Shown here piece by piece: positions 49,425 to 56,998 of a stretch of 64,000 nt of DNA. Location of the stretch: positions 4,235,001 through 4,299,000 of the forward strand of contig NZ_CP084541.1 of assembly GCF_020410765.1 (NCBI RefSeq), written 5' to 3'. The DNA is from Streptomyces marincola (GTDB lineage Bacteria > Actinomycetota > Actinomycetes > Streptomycetales > Streptomycetaceae). A program made the position numbers and the translations under genes. Position 1 is the stretch's first letter, and every line of letters starts with the position of its first letter. The notes under the pieces are model-generated. The model worked only from the letters and a program-made list of their open reading frames with translations. It was not told the DNA's origin and searched no databases.

Positions 49425-51631
49425 AGTGGTTCACCCGCCTGCCCGTGCCGTCCAGGGCCGCGTTCGCCGTCCTGGCGGTCATCTGCCTGGCCGCGCTGTG
49501 CGCGCCGCTGATCGCCCCGCACGACCCGTACGCGCAGGCCGGCGCGAACGAGGGCCCCTCGGGCGAGCACTGGATGGGACAGGACAGCCTCGGCCGCGAC
49601 ATCTTCAGCCGCCTCGTGCACGGCGCCCGCTGGTCGCTGGCCATCGGCCTGGGCGCCACCCTGCTCGCGCTCGCGGCCGGCGCGGTGCTCGGCGCGGTGG
49701 CCGCGACCTCGCGCAAGGCGGTCGACGAGACGCTGATGCGGGTCCTCGACATCGTCATGGCCTTCCCCGGCATCGCGCTCGCCGCGGTCCTGATCTCCGT
49801 GTTCGGCGGCGGCATCCCCGTGCTGATCTGCGCCATCGCGTTCCTCTACACGCCGCCCATCGCCCGCGTCGTGCGCGCCAACGTCCTGGCCCAGTACGGC
49901 GAGGACTACGTCACGGCAGAACGCGTCATCGGCGCCCGCACCCCGCACATCCTGATCCGGCACGTCGCCGTCAACTGCGCCGCGCCCGTCCTCGTGTTCT
50001 GCACGGTGATGGTCGCCGACGCGATCGTCTTCGAGGCGTCGCTGTCCTTCATCGGCGCGGGCGTGCGGCCCCCCGACCCCTCCTGGGGCAGCGTCATCGC
50101 CGACGGCAAGAACATGGTGCTGCTCGGCGGCTGGTGGGCCACGGTCTTCCCCGGCCTGCTCATGCTGCTGACCGTGCTCGCCCTCAACGTCCTCTCCGAG
50201 GGCGTGTCCGACGCCTGGGCCGCGCCCCGCGCCCGCCCTTTCCGCCCCCTGCGGGACTCCCTGCGCCGCCCGCGCCCGGCCGGCGCGCCCGAGGCACCCG
50301 GCGCGCCGGGCGTGCCGGGAGCGCCGGCCGGCGCGCCCGACGCGGCCCCGGCGCCCGAGGCGGCGCCCGCGCGCGAGGCGCTGGCGGCCGAACGGGCGGC
50401 GGCGCGGGAGGCCGCCGCGACCGGCGTGCTCCCGCTGCCGGGGCTCGCGGCGGCGGGCGCCCGGCTGCGCGCCAGGGCCAGGCCGCCCGCGACCGGCGAA
50501 CCGCTGCTCTCGGTGCGCGACCTGACCGTCGGCTTCGCCGGCGCGCACGACGGCACGGACGTCGTGGCCGGTGTCTCCTTCGAGGTGCGTCCGGGCGAAG
50601 TCCTCGGCCTCGTCGGAGAGTCGGGCTGCGGCAAGTCCCTGACGGCCCTGACCGTGATGGGCCTGGCGCCCCGCACCGCACGCGCCACGGGCCGCGTCAC
50701 GTTCCGCGGCCGTGACCTGCTCGGCCTTCCCGCCCGCGCCCGCAGGCCCCTGCTCGGCCACGAGATGGCGATGATCTACCAGGACGCCCTGTCCTCGCTC
50801 AACCCGGCCATGACCATCCGCGCGCAGCTCAAGCAGCTCGTCCGGCGCGGCGGCCGGCGCACCCCCGCGGAACTGCTCGAACTCGTCGGCCTCGACCCAG
50901 AACGCACCCTGCGCAGCTACCCGCACGAGCTCTCGGGCGGCCAGCGGCAGCGCGTCCTGATCGCGATGGCCCTCTCGCGCGACCCGAGCCTCGTCGTGGC
51001 CGACGAGCCGACCACCGCGCTCGACGTCACCGTGCAGGCCCAGATCGTCCAGCTCCTGCTGAGGCTGCGCGAGGAACTCGGCTTCGCCCTCGTCCTCGTC
51101 TCCCACGACCTCGCGCTCGTCGCGGACGTCACCGACCGCCTCGCCGTCATGTACGGGGGGCAGCTCGTCGAGACGGGCGTGACCTCCGACCTGGTCGCCG
51201 CCCCCGCCCACCACTACACGCGCGGCCTGCTCGGCTCGGTGCTGTCCCTCGAAGCGGCGGCCGAGCGGCTGACGCAGATCCGCGGCGTCGTGCCGTCGCC
51301 GGCGGACTTCCCGCCCGGCTGCCGGTTCGCGGACCGCTGCCCCCTGGCCGACGAGCTGTGCGCCACCCCCGTGCCCCGCGTGCCCGCGCCCGGCGGCGAG
51401 CACCTGGTGGCCTGCCACCACCCGGCCACGGAAACGGCCCACGGAACGGCCACGGAAACGACTTATGGAACGGCCACGGAAACGACTCATGGAACGGCCG
51501 GGGACACGGCCCGCGAGGGCGCGCCCCCGCCCCAGGCCCAGGCCCGTGACCGCCTGCCGGGCCCCAGGGGCCCGGGCGAGGGCACCGGCGCGGACGGCGG
51601 CACCAGCACAGGAAGCGAGGCACCGCGGTGA
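49421..51631 (+). CDS. ABC permease-ATPase fusion protein (DppC-DppD type)
   Basis: A 736-residue fusion. Residues 1-270 are a DppC-like permease (GPSGEHWMGQDSLGRDIFSRLVHGARWSL, EAA loop ERVIGARTPHILIRH). A Pro/Ala-rich linker spans about 270-355. Residues 360-650 are an ABC ATPase: Walker A GESGCGKS, signature LSGGQRQRV, Walker B LVVADEPTTALD, and the oligopeptide-type C-terminal PPGCRFADRCPLADELC cysteine motif. A repeat of TATETTHG-like octads follows. Fusion of a permease with one of two ATPases is a recurrent but uncommon design in this transporter family. GTG start overlaps the preceding stop. Confidence 0.92.
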   Translation: MKWFTRLPVPSRAAFAVLAVICLAALCAPLIAPHDPYAQAGANEGPSGEHWMGQDSLGRDIFSRLVHGARWSLAIGLGATLLALAAGAVLGAVAATSRKAVDETLMRVLDIVMAFPGIALAAVLISVFGGGIPVLICAIAFLYTPPIARVVRANVLAQYGEDYVTAERVIGARTPHILIRHVAVNCAAPVLVFCTVMVADAIVFEASLSFIGAGVRPPDPSWGSVIADGKNMVLLGGWWATVFPGLLMLLTVLALNVLSEGVSDAWAAPRARPFRPLRDSLRRPRPAGAPEAPGAPGVPGAPAGAPDAAPAPEAAPAREALAAERAAAREAAATGVLPLPGLAAAGARLRARARPPATGEPLLSVRDLTVGFAGAHDGTDVVAGVSFEVRPGEVLGLVGESGCGKSLTALTVMGLAPRTARATGRVTFRGRDLLGLPARARRPLLGHEMAMIYQDALSSLNPAMTIRAQLKQLVRRGGRRTPAELLELVGLDPERTLRSYPHELSGGQRQRVLIAMALSRDPSLVVADEPTTALDVTVQAQIVQLLLRLREELGFALVLVSHDLALVADVTDRLAVMYGGQLVETGVTSDLVAAPAHHYTRGLLGSVLSLEAAAERLTQIRGVVPSPADFPPGCRFADRCPLADELCATPVPRVPAPGGEHLVACHHPATETAHGTATETTYGTATETTHGTAGDTAREGAPPPQAQARDRLPGPRGPGEGTGADGGTSTGSEAPR
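51428..51499 (+). repeat. 24-bp tandem repeat in the C-terminal tail of the fusion gene
   Basis: Three 24-bp units (51428-51451, 51452-51475, 51476-51499), each starting ACGGAAACG and ending GGAACGGCC, encode TETAHGTA, TETTYGTA and TETTHGTA. They lie beyond the last ATPase motif, in what is probably a disordered tail. Confidence 0.85.
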
Positions 51632-52656
51632 CCCTCATGACCGTCGAGGACGCCCACGTCGTCTACTCCGCCCGCACCGGCGGCCTGTTCCGCTCCGCCC
51701 GCGTGCACGCGCTGACCGGCGCCGACCTCACGGTCGCGCCCGGCGAGACCGTGGGCGTGGTCGGGGAGTCGGGGTGCGGCAAGTCCACGCTCGCCCGGCT
51801 GCTGACCGGCATCGAACGGCCGGCCCGCGGCACCGTCTCGTTCCGGGGCCGCGACCTGTGGGCCATGCCGGCGGCCGAGCGCCGCGAGCTCGTCGGCACC
51901 GGCGTCGGCATGGTCTTCCAGGACCCGGCCACCGCGCTCAACCGCCGCCTCCCGGTGCGCCGCGTCCTGCGCGACCCGCTGGACGTTCACCGCCGCGGCA
52001 CCCCGGCGCAGCGCGACGCCCGCGTGCGCGAACTGATGTCCCTGGTCGGGCTGCCCGGGCGGCTGGCCGACGCCCTGCCCGGGCAGCTCTCCGGCGGCCA
52101 GCGCCAGCGCGTGGCCATCGCCCGCGCGCTGGCGCTCGGCCCCGCACTCCTCGTGGCCGACGAGCCGACCAGCGCCCTCGACGTCTCCGTCCGCGCCCAG
52201 ATCCTCAACCTCCTGCTCGACCTCAAGGAACGCCTCGGCCTCGCCATGGTGTTCGTCTCGCACGACATCAGGACCGTGCGCCGCATGAGCGACCGGGTGA
52301 TCACCATGTACCTGGGCCGCGTCGTCGAGGAGGCGCCCGCCGCCGACGTCACCGAACGGGCCAGGCACCCGTACACGCGCGCCCTGTTCTCCGCGACTCC
52401 AGGACTCCTCGACCCCATCGACCCCATCCCCCTCGTGGGACCTGTGCCCTCGGCGGTCACCCCGCCGAGCGGCTGCCCGTTCCGCACCCGCTGCTGGAAG
52501 GCGGACGCGGCGTGCGCCGCGTCGATGCCCGCGTTCGCCGCGACCGCGGAGGAAACTCCCGCCATGCACCGGTACCGCTGCCATCACCCCGTCGGAGCAC
52601 ACGAGTCCACCCACGACCTCGTCAGCCAGGCCACGAGCGCCCGGGAGCGTTCATGA
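51628..52656 (+). CDS. ABC transporter ATPase (DppF type)
   Basis: A 342-residue ATPase: Walker A GESGCGKST, signature LSGGQRQRVAIARA, Walker B LLVADEPTSALD, H-loop FVSHD, and the C-terminal GCPFRTRCWKADAACAASMP cysteine-containing oligopeptide-transporter motif. It pairs with the ATPase half of the preceding fusion protein. Overlaps at both ends (GTGA, ATGA) keep it in the same operon. Confidence 0.92.
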   Translation: MTLMTVEDAHVVYSARTGGLFRSARVHALTGADLTVAPGETVGVVGESGCGKSTLARLLTGIERPARGTVSFRGRDLWAMPAAERRELVGTGVGMVFQDPATALNRRLPVRRVLRDPLDVHRRGTPAQRDARVRELMSLVGLPGRLADALPGQLSGGQRQRVAIARALALGPALLVADEPTSALDVSVRAQILNLLLDLKERLGLAMVFVSHDIRTVRRMSDRVITMYLGRVVEEAPAADVTERARHPYTRALFSATPGLLDPIDPIPLVGPVPSAVTPPSGCPFRTRCWKADAACAASMPAFAATAEETPAMHRYRCHHPVGAHESTHDLVSQATSARERS

Positions 52657-53573
52657 GCATGCCCGCACGCCTCACCGGCGTCATCCCGCCCGTCTGCACC
52701 CCCCTGACCCCGGAAGGCGACGTGGACACCCACTCGCTGCTCCGGCTCGTCGACCACCTCACGGGAGCCGGCGTCTCCGGCCTCTTCCTGCTCGGCTCGA
52801 CCTCCGAGGTCGCGTTCCTCACCGACCGCGGGCGCCGCACCGTCGTGGAGACCGTCACCGCGCACCTCGACGGCTCGGTGCCGGTACTGGCCGGCGCCAT
52901 CGACATGACCACGCCCCGCGTCCTCGACCACGCCCGCACCGCGCTCGCCGGGGGCGCCGACGCGGTCGTCGCGACCGCGCCGTTCTACACGCGCACCCAC
53001 CCGGCCGAGATCGAACGGCACTTCAGGCTGCTCCGCGAGCGCACCGGCGCTCCCGTGCTCGCCTACGACCTGCCCGACGCCGTGCAGACCAAGCTCGACC
53101 CCGACCTCGTGCTTGCGCTCGCCGCCGACGGGGTGCTCGCCGGCATCAAGGACTCAAGCGGCGACCAGGCCGCGCTGCGCGAGATCATCACCGCCGGGAT
53201 CTCCGGGTTCTCCGTGCTCACCGGCTCGGAACTGCTCGTCGACACCGCCCTGCTGATGGGCGCGGACGGCGTCGTGCCCGGCCTCGGCAACGTCGACCCG
53301 CACGGCTACGTGCGCCTGACCCGGCTGTGCGCGGCGGGCGACTGGGAGCGCGCCAGGAGCGAGCAGGAGCGGCTGCTCGCCCTGTTCCCCATGGTCGACG
53401 TCGGGTCCGCCGAACGCATGGGCCGCGGCTCCGCGAGCATCGGCGCGTTCAAGGCGGCCCTGCGGCTGCGCGGCGTCATCGACCACGCCACGACCGCCGA
53501 GCCGCAGATCCCGCTGTCCGACGAGGAGGTCGGCCGCGTCGCCGGATACCTGACGGCCGCCGGGCTGCTCTGA
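52653..53573 (+). CDS. nanA: dihydrodipicolinate synthase/N-acetylneuraminate lyase family enzyme
   Basis: A 306-residue class I aldolase of the DapA/NanA family. Schiff-base Lys is in LAGIKDSSGD, the catalytic Tyr-type region is VVATAPFYTRTHPAEIERHF, and the N-terminal GLFLLGSTSEVAFLTD has GSTSE rather than the GTTGE common in DapA. The gene closes an operon with a sugar-acid-type transporter, and sialidase genes follow, so N-acetylneuraminate cleavage to N-acetylmannosamine and pyruvate is the likely reaction. DapA activity cannot be ruled out from sequence alone; the symbol rests on context. Confidence 0.8.
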   Translation: MSMPARLTGVIPPVCTPLTPEGDVDTHSLLRLVDHLTGAGVSGLFLLGSTSEVAFLTDRGRRTVVETVTAHLDGSVPVLAGAIDMTTPRVLDHARTALAGGADAVVATAPFYTRTHPAEIERHFRLLRERTGAPVLAYDLPDAVQTKLDPDLVLALAADGVLAGIKDSSGDQAALREIITAGISGFSVLTGSELLVDTALLMGADGVVPGLGNVDPHGYVRLTRLCAAGDWERARSEQERLLALFPMVDVGSAERMGRGSASIGAFKAALRLRGVIDHATTAEPQIPLSDEEVGRVAGYLTAAGLL

Positions 53574-53579
53574 ACGCCC

Positions 53580-53612
53580 CGCCGCCGCGCCGCGGGGTGC
53601 GGCGCGGCGGCG
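53580..53612. terminator. hairpin between nanA-like gene and sialidase 1
   Basis: A 14-bp perfect stem (CGCCGCCGCGCCGC with GCGGCGCGGCGGCG) and loop GGGGT lie just past the stop at 53573 and before the convergent sialidase stop at 53663. Confidence 0.75.
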
Positions 53613-53662
53613 GGACCGGTCGGTGCCGGTCGTTCCCGGTCACGGACGGAAGCGGACGAACG

Positions 53663-54922
53663 TCAGAAGTCCGCCAACCGACGGAACTCGATCCGCTCGT
53701 ACGGCCCGCCCGTACCGGTCTCCCACAGCACCCCGACCGCGTTCGCGCCACGCTCGCGGCCCTCGTCGAGCTGCACGAGGTCGGAGTACGCCGCGGGCGC
53801 CTCGGACAGCGTCGCGACCCGGCGGAACGACGCGCCCGCGTCGTCGCTGCGCCACACCGCGAGCGCCCTGCGCGCCCCCGGGTCCGAGGGCCCGGCGAAC
53901 AGCAGCGGCGCGTGCCGCCCGCCCGCCACCTGGAGCACGCTGCCCTGGACCACGGGCACGTCGTTCAGCGACGCCTGCACCCGGTACGGCCGCTCCAGCG
54001 TCTCGCCGCCGTCGGCCGAGTAGCTGTCGAGCCGGTTCCCCGCCGCGCTGCCGTTCTGGTCCCGGGCGTTGAAGTACAGGCGCCCGTCGGGCAGTTCCGC
54101 CGCCAGCGACTCGTTCGCGTTCAGCTCGCCCTCGTAGGAGTCGTCCACGTACCCGATCCGCCAGGTGTCGCCGCCGTCGTCACTCACCAGCGCGTGCGCC
54201 CCGTAGTACTTCGCCTCCTGGCCGGTGTCGGGCGAGCCCTCGGGCGGCGCCGCCGAGTGGTTGGACGGCACGACCAGGCGGCCCGCGTGCTCGCCGCGCG
54301 TGAGCGCGATCGCGTGCCCGGGGCCCGTCGCGTACCAGCGCCAGTGCGCCGGCTTGACCGCGTCGGTGATCTCGCGCGGCTCGTCGAACGTCCGCCCGTC
54401 GTCGTCGCTCGTCTGCACGAAGACGCGGCGGCTGTCCTCGGGGGCGACCTCGCCGCGCATGATCGCGGCCTCGGTGGCGCCCCCGCCGTTGAAGCAGGTC
54501 ACGAGCACCACCCGGCCCGTGGCCGGGTCGACCACGGGCGCCGGGTTGCCCCGCGTGTCGCCCTCGCCCCGCGCGACGACGGTGAGCGGCCCCCAGGTGC
54601 GCCCGCCGTCGGTCGAGCGGCGGACCACGATGTCGATGTCGCCGGTGTCGCCCGCGCCGCCGACCCGGCCCTCGGCGAACGCGAGCAGCGCCCCCTCGGC
54701 CGTGCGCACGACGGCCGGGATGCGGTAGGTGTCGTAGCCGTCCTCGCCCGAGGCGTACGGAACGGACGAGGCGTCGGGGGAGACGGGCCCGTCGCCCTCG
54801 CCCGCGCGGGAGGCGCGGCCGGGGCCCGGGTGGGCCAGGGTGCCGGCGGCGGTGACGAGCACGCCGAGCGCCGCCGCCGTGGTGACGAACAGCGCGCGCA
54901 GGGCAGGAGTCGAGGAATGCAT
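53663..54922 (-). CDS. secreted sialidase (BNR/Asp-box)
   Basis: A 419-residue exported exo-alpha-sialidase. The signal peptide is ALRALFVTTAAALGVLVTAAGTLA. The arginine-bearing YRIP motif (YDTYRIPAVVRTAEGALLAFAEGR, in part) comes near residue 60, and five Asp boxes follow: STDGGRTW, SDDDGRTF, SDDGGDTW, SADGGETL and SDDAGASF. No lectin or binding module follows the propeller. It should release sialic acid outside the cell for uptake by the neighbouring transporter. ATG 54922 with AAAGGAG upstream. Confidence 0.92.
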   Translation of the reverse strand: MHSSTPALRALFVTTAAALGVLVTAAGTLAHPGPGRASRAGEGDGPVSPDASSVPYASGEDGYDTYRIPAVVRTAEGALLAFAEGRVGGAGDTGDIDIVVRRSTDGGRTWGPLTVVARGEGDTRGNPAPVVDPATGRVVLVTCFNGGGATEAAIMRGEVAPEDSRRVFVQTSDDDGRTFDEPREITDAVKPAHWRWYATGPGHAIALTRGEHAGRLVVPSNHSAAPPEGSPDTGQEAKYYGAHALVSDDGGDTWRIGYVDDSYEGELNANESLAAELPDGRLYFNARDQNGSAAGNRLDSYSADGGETLERPYRVQASLNDVPVVQGSVLQVAGGRHAPLLFAGPSDPGARRALAVWRSDDAGASFRRVATLSEAPAAYSDLVQLDEGRERGANAVGVLWETGTGGPYERIEFRRLADF

Positions 54923-54940
54923 GGCTTCGTGGGCTCCTTT

Positions 54941-54980
54941 ACTCGGGTTCACTCGGGTTCACTCGGGATCACTCGGTTCG
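54941..54980. repeat. 10-bp tandem repeat before sialidase 1
   Basis: Four units, ACTCGGGTTC twice, then ACTCGGGATC and ACTCGGTTCG, start 19 bp upstream of the sialidase ATG (minus strand). Spacing of one helical turn suggests a protein could bind on one face; it may simply be a slippage product. Confidence 0.75.
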
Positions 54981-55165
54981 TTCAAGCGCTTCCGGGTCCG
55001 TTCGCGTCCGTTCGGTGCGGCTCCGGATCGCTCGGTGCCGCTCGGGAACACAGGGGTCACGCGCGTCGGACGGGTGCCGCGCGGCGCGCCCCGGTTCGCG
55101 GACGCGGACCGCGTCCCTCCGCTTCTGCCCGCGTTCGCCCCGGTTCGCACGGCGAACACCCGGAT

Positions 55166-55177
55166 ATGGGACGTCCG
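55166..55177. promoter_or_regulatory. candidate GntR operator, site 3
   Basis: ATGGGACGTCCG with the inner palindrome GGACGTCC lies 244 bp upstream of sialidase 1 and 177 bp before the DUF574 gene. It matches site 1 (ATGGGATGTCCG) at 11 of 12 positions. Confidence 0.55.
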
Positions 55178-55353
55178 ACCTTCACGCGGACCCTACGGCG
55201 CCCGGCCGGTGCCGACAAGAACGGGCACCGCCCGCGCGCCCCCGCGCACGGGCCAACTCCCGCGCCCCGCCCGCGTGTCGCCCGTCGTACAGTGGGAGAA
55301 CGGCACGGCGCCGCGACCCGCGCGGGCCGGCCGGCGCGGCGCTGGGAGCGGGC

Positions 55354-56160
55354 ATGAGCGAGGAGGACGGCACGTTACCCGGCATCGACGTGACCAGGCC
55401 GAGCATCGCCCGCGTCTACGACTACCTGCTCGGCGGCAAGGACAACTACATCGTCGACCGCGAGCTGGGCGACGTCTTCATCAAGAAGATCCCGGGCGCC
55501 CGGATCATCGCCTACGACAACCGGCGCGCCCTGGTCCGCGCGGTCCGGGAGATGTCGAGGGCGGGGGTGCGCCAGTTCATCGACGTCGGCAGCGGCCTGC
55601 CCACCGCCGACAACGTGCACCAGGTCGCGCGGCGCCACGCCGAGGACCCGCGCGTCGTCTACGTCGACAACGACCCGATGGCCCTCGCCCACGCCCGGGC
55701 CCTGCTCGAAGGCGACGGCCTCACCACCGTCATCGACGCCGACCTGCGCGACCCGGCCGGCATCAGGGACCACGAGGCGACCCGGGAGCTGCTCGACTTC
55801 GACGAACCCGTCGCCGTCGTCCTCTCCGGCATCCTGCACCACCTCAACGACGACGAGGACCCGGCCGGGGTCATGCGCTACTGGCGCGAGTCCGTGGCGC
55901 CCGGCAGCTTCTTCCTCATCACCCACTTCCGCCGCGCCGAGGGCACCGAGGCCGCGCGCCTTGAGGAGATCCTCCAGAGCTCGCTCGGCCGCGGCAGATG
56001 GCGCACCGACGCGGAGCTGCACGCGCTGTTCGACGGCCTCATCCTGCTCGCACCCGGCATCGTGCCCAGCGCCCGCTGGCGCCCCGAACCCGGCGCGGAG
56101 AACGCCGAGCTGACGTCCTGGCAGCTGCTGATCGCCACCGGCCTGGCCGTCAAACCCTGA
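55354..56160 (+). CDS. DUF574-type SAM-dependent methyltransferase
   Basis: A 268-residue protein of the actinomycete DUF574 (Methyltransf_19-like) family: PSIARVYDYLLGGKDNYIVDRELGD at the start is characteristic, then IDVGSGLPTADNVHQVA (AdoMet motif), VVYVDNDPMALAHARALL, and AVVLSGILHHLNDDEDP. Such genes are numerous in Streptomyces; targets are unknown. Its placement within the sialidase region may be incidental. ATG 55354 follows GGGAG. Confidence 0.88.
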   Translation: MSEEDGTLPGIDVTRPSIARVYDYLLGGKDNYIVDRELGDVFIKKIPGARIIAYDNRRALVRAVREMSRAGVRQFIDVGSGLPTADNVHQVARRHAEDPRVVYVDNDPMALAHARALLEGDGLTTVIDADLRDPAGIRDHEATRELLDFDEPVAVVLSGILHHLNDDEDPAGVMRYWRESVAPGSFFLITHFRRAEGTEAARLEEILQSSLGRGRWRTDAELHALFDGLILLAPGIVPSARWRPEPGAENAELTSWQLLIATGLAVKP

Positions 56161-56232
56161 CGCCGGGCCGCGCCGGGCGACCGCGGGCGCGCGCCGCGTC
56201 GCGAAACGCGGGCGCGCGCCCCGGCGCGCGGC

Positions 56233-56301
56233 GTCAGGCCGCCACGGCGACGGCCGGTGTCAGGCCGCCACGGCGACGGCCGGTGTCAGGCCGCCACGGC
56301 G
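56233..56301. repeat. 26-bp tandem repeat at the stop codon of the NmrA-like gene
   Basis: Two full 26-bp copies (56233-56258, 56259-56284) and a 17-bp third copy. The third copy contains the real stop codon of the minus-strand gene, so the 3' end has been duplicated beyond the stop. Confidence 0.85.
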
Positions 56302-56945
56302 TCCACGGCCGTGGAGACCGGCGTGTCGCCCCCGACCAGGTCGAGCGTGAGACCCGCCGTGCGCGGCTCGTCGAGCAGCGCGGCCAGCACGGCCGCCACG
56401 TCGTCCCGCGTCACCTGCCCGCGCGGCGTCCGCTCGGCGAGCCGCACCAGCCCGGTCCCCGGGTCGTCGGTGAGGGCGCCGGGACGCAGGATCGTCCAGT
56501 CCAGGCCGGCGCGCGCCCTGATGTCGGCGTCCGCCGCCCCCTTGGCCCGCAGGTACGCCGCGAACACCGGGTCCGTGCCGGGCGGCGGCTCCTCGTCCGC
56601 GCCCATCGACGAGACGACGACGAACCGCCGCACCCCCACCCGTTCCGCCGCGTCGGCGAACAGCGCCGCCGCGGCCCGGTCCACCGTCTCCTTGCGCGCC
56701 GCCCCGCTGCCCGGGCCCGCGCCCGCCGCGAAGACCGCGGCGTCCGCGCCCGCGAGGTGCCTGGCGACCTCCTCGGCGGAGGCCGACTCCAGGTCGCACA
56801 CCACCGGTTCCGCGCCCGCCTCGATCAGCGCCGCCGACTGGTCCGGGTTCCTGATCAGGCCGGCCACCTGGTCCCCCCGCCCGGCGAGCAGCTTCTCCAG
56901 CCGTCGGGCGATCTTTCCGTGTCCCCCTGCGATGACTGTACGCAT
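56286..56945 (-). CDS. NAD(P)-binding NmrA-like / atypical SDR protein
   Basis: A 219-residue Rossmann protein: AGGHGKIARRLEKLL binding motif at the N-terminus, FVVVSSMGADEEPP around the SDR Ser position, and AYLRAKGAADADIR with Ala in place of the YxxxK tyrosine pattern partly kept (Y-L-R-A-K). The C-terminal WTILRPGALTDDPGTG is typical of NmrA/SDR a5-like proteins. These often act as redox sensors or reductases; function here unknown. Its 3' end is duplicated by a 26-bp repeat. Confidence 0.85.
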   Translation of the reverse strand: MRTVIAGGHGKIARRLEKLLAGRGDQVAGLIRNPDQSAALIEAGAEPVVCDLESASAEEVARHLAGADAAVFAAGAGPGSGAARKETVDRAAAALFADAAERVGVRRFVVVSSMGADEEPPPGTDPVFAAYLRAKGAADADIRARAGLDWTILRPGALTDDPGTGLVRLAERTPRGQVTRDDVAAVLAALLDEPRTAGLTLDLVGGDTPVSTAVDAVAA

Positions 56946-56998
56946 ACCCCGACCGTACGCCCCCGGCCCGGCGCGCACCCGCCGGGCCGGGGCGCGTC

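Larger units (their letters stand above)
54923..55353. other. intergenic region upstream of sialidase 1 and the DUF574 gene
   Basis: The 431 bases hold the sialidase promoter, the 10-bp tandem repeats at 54941-54980, and the candidate GntR site at 55166-55177. No coding frame with proper third-position bias is present. Confidence 0.6.

Noticed and set aside
46849..52656. Oligopeptide or nickel transporter
   Set aside because: The protein families allow it, but the lyase, sialidases and shared operator sites make sialic acid the better hypothesis; kept as the main alternative.
52653..53573. Housekeeping dapA
   Set aside because: Translational coupling to a transporter operon, GSTSE in place of the usual GTTGE, and adjacent sialidases favour a catabolic lyase; dapA cannot be fully excluded by sequence alone.
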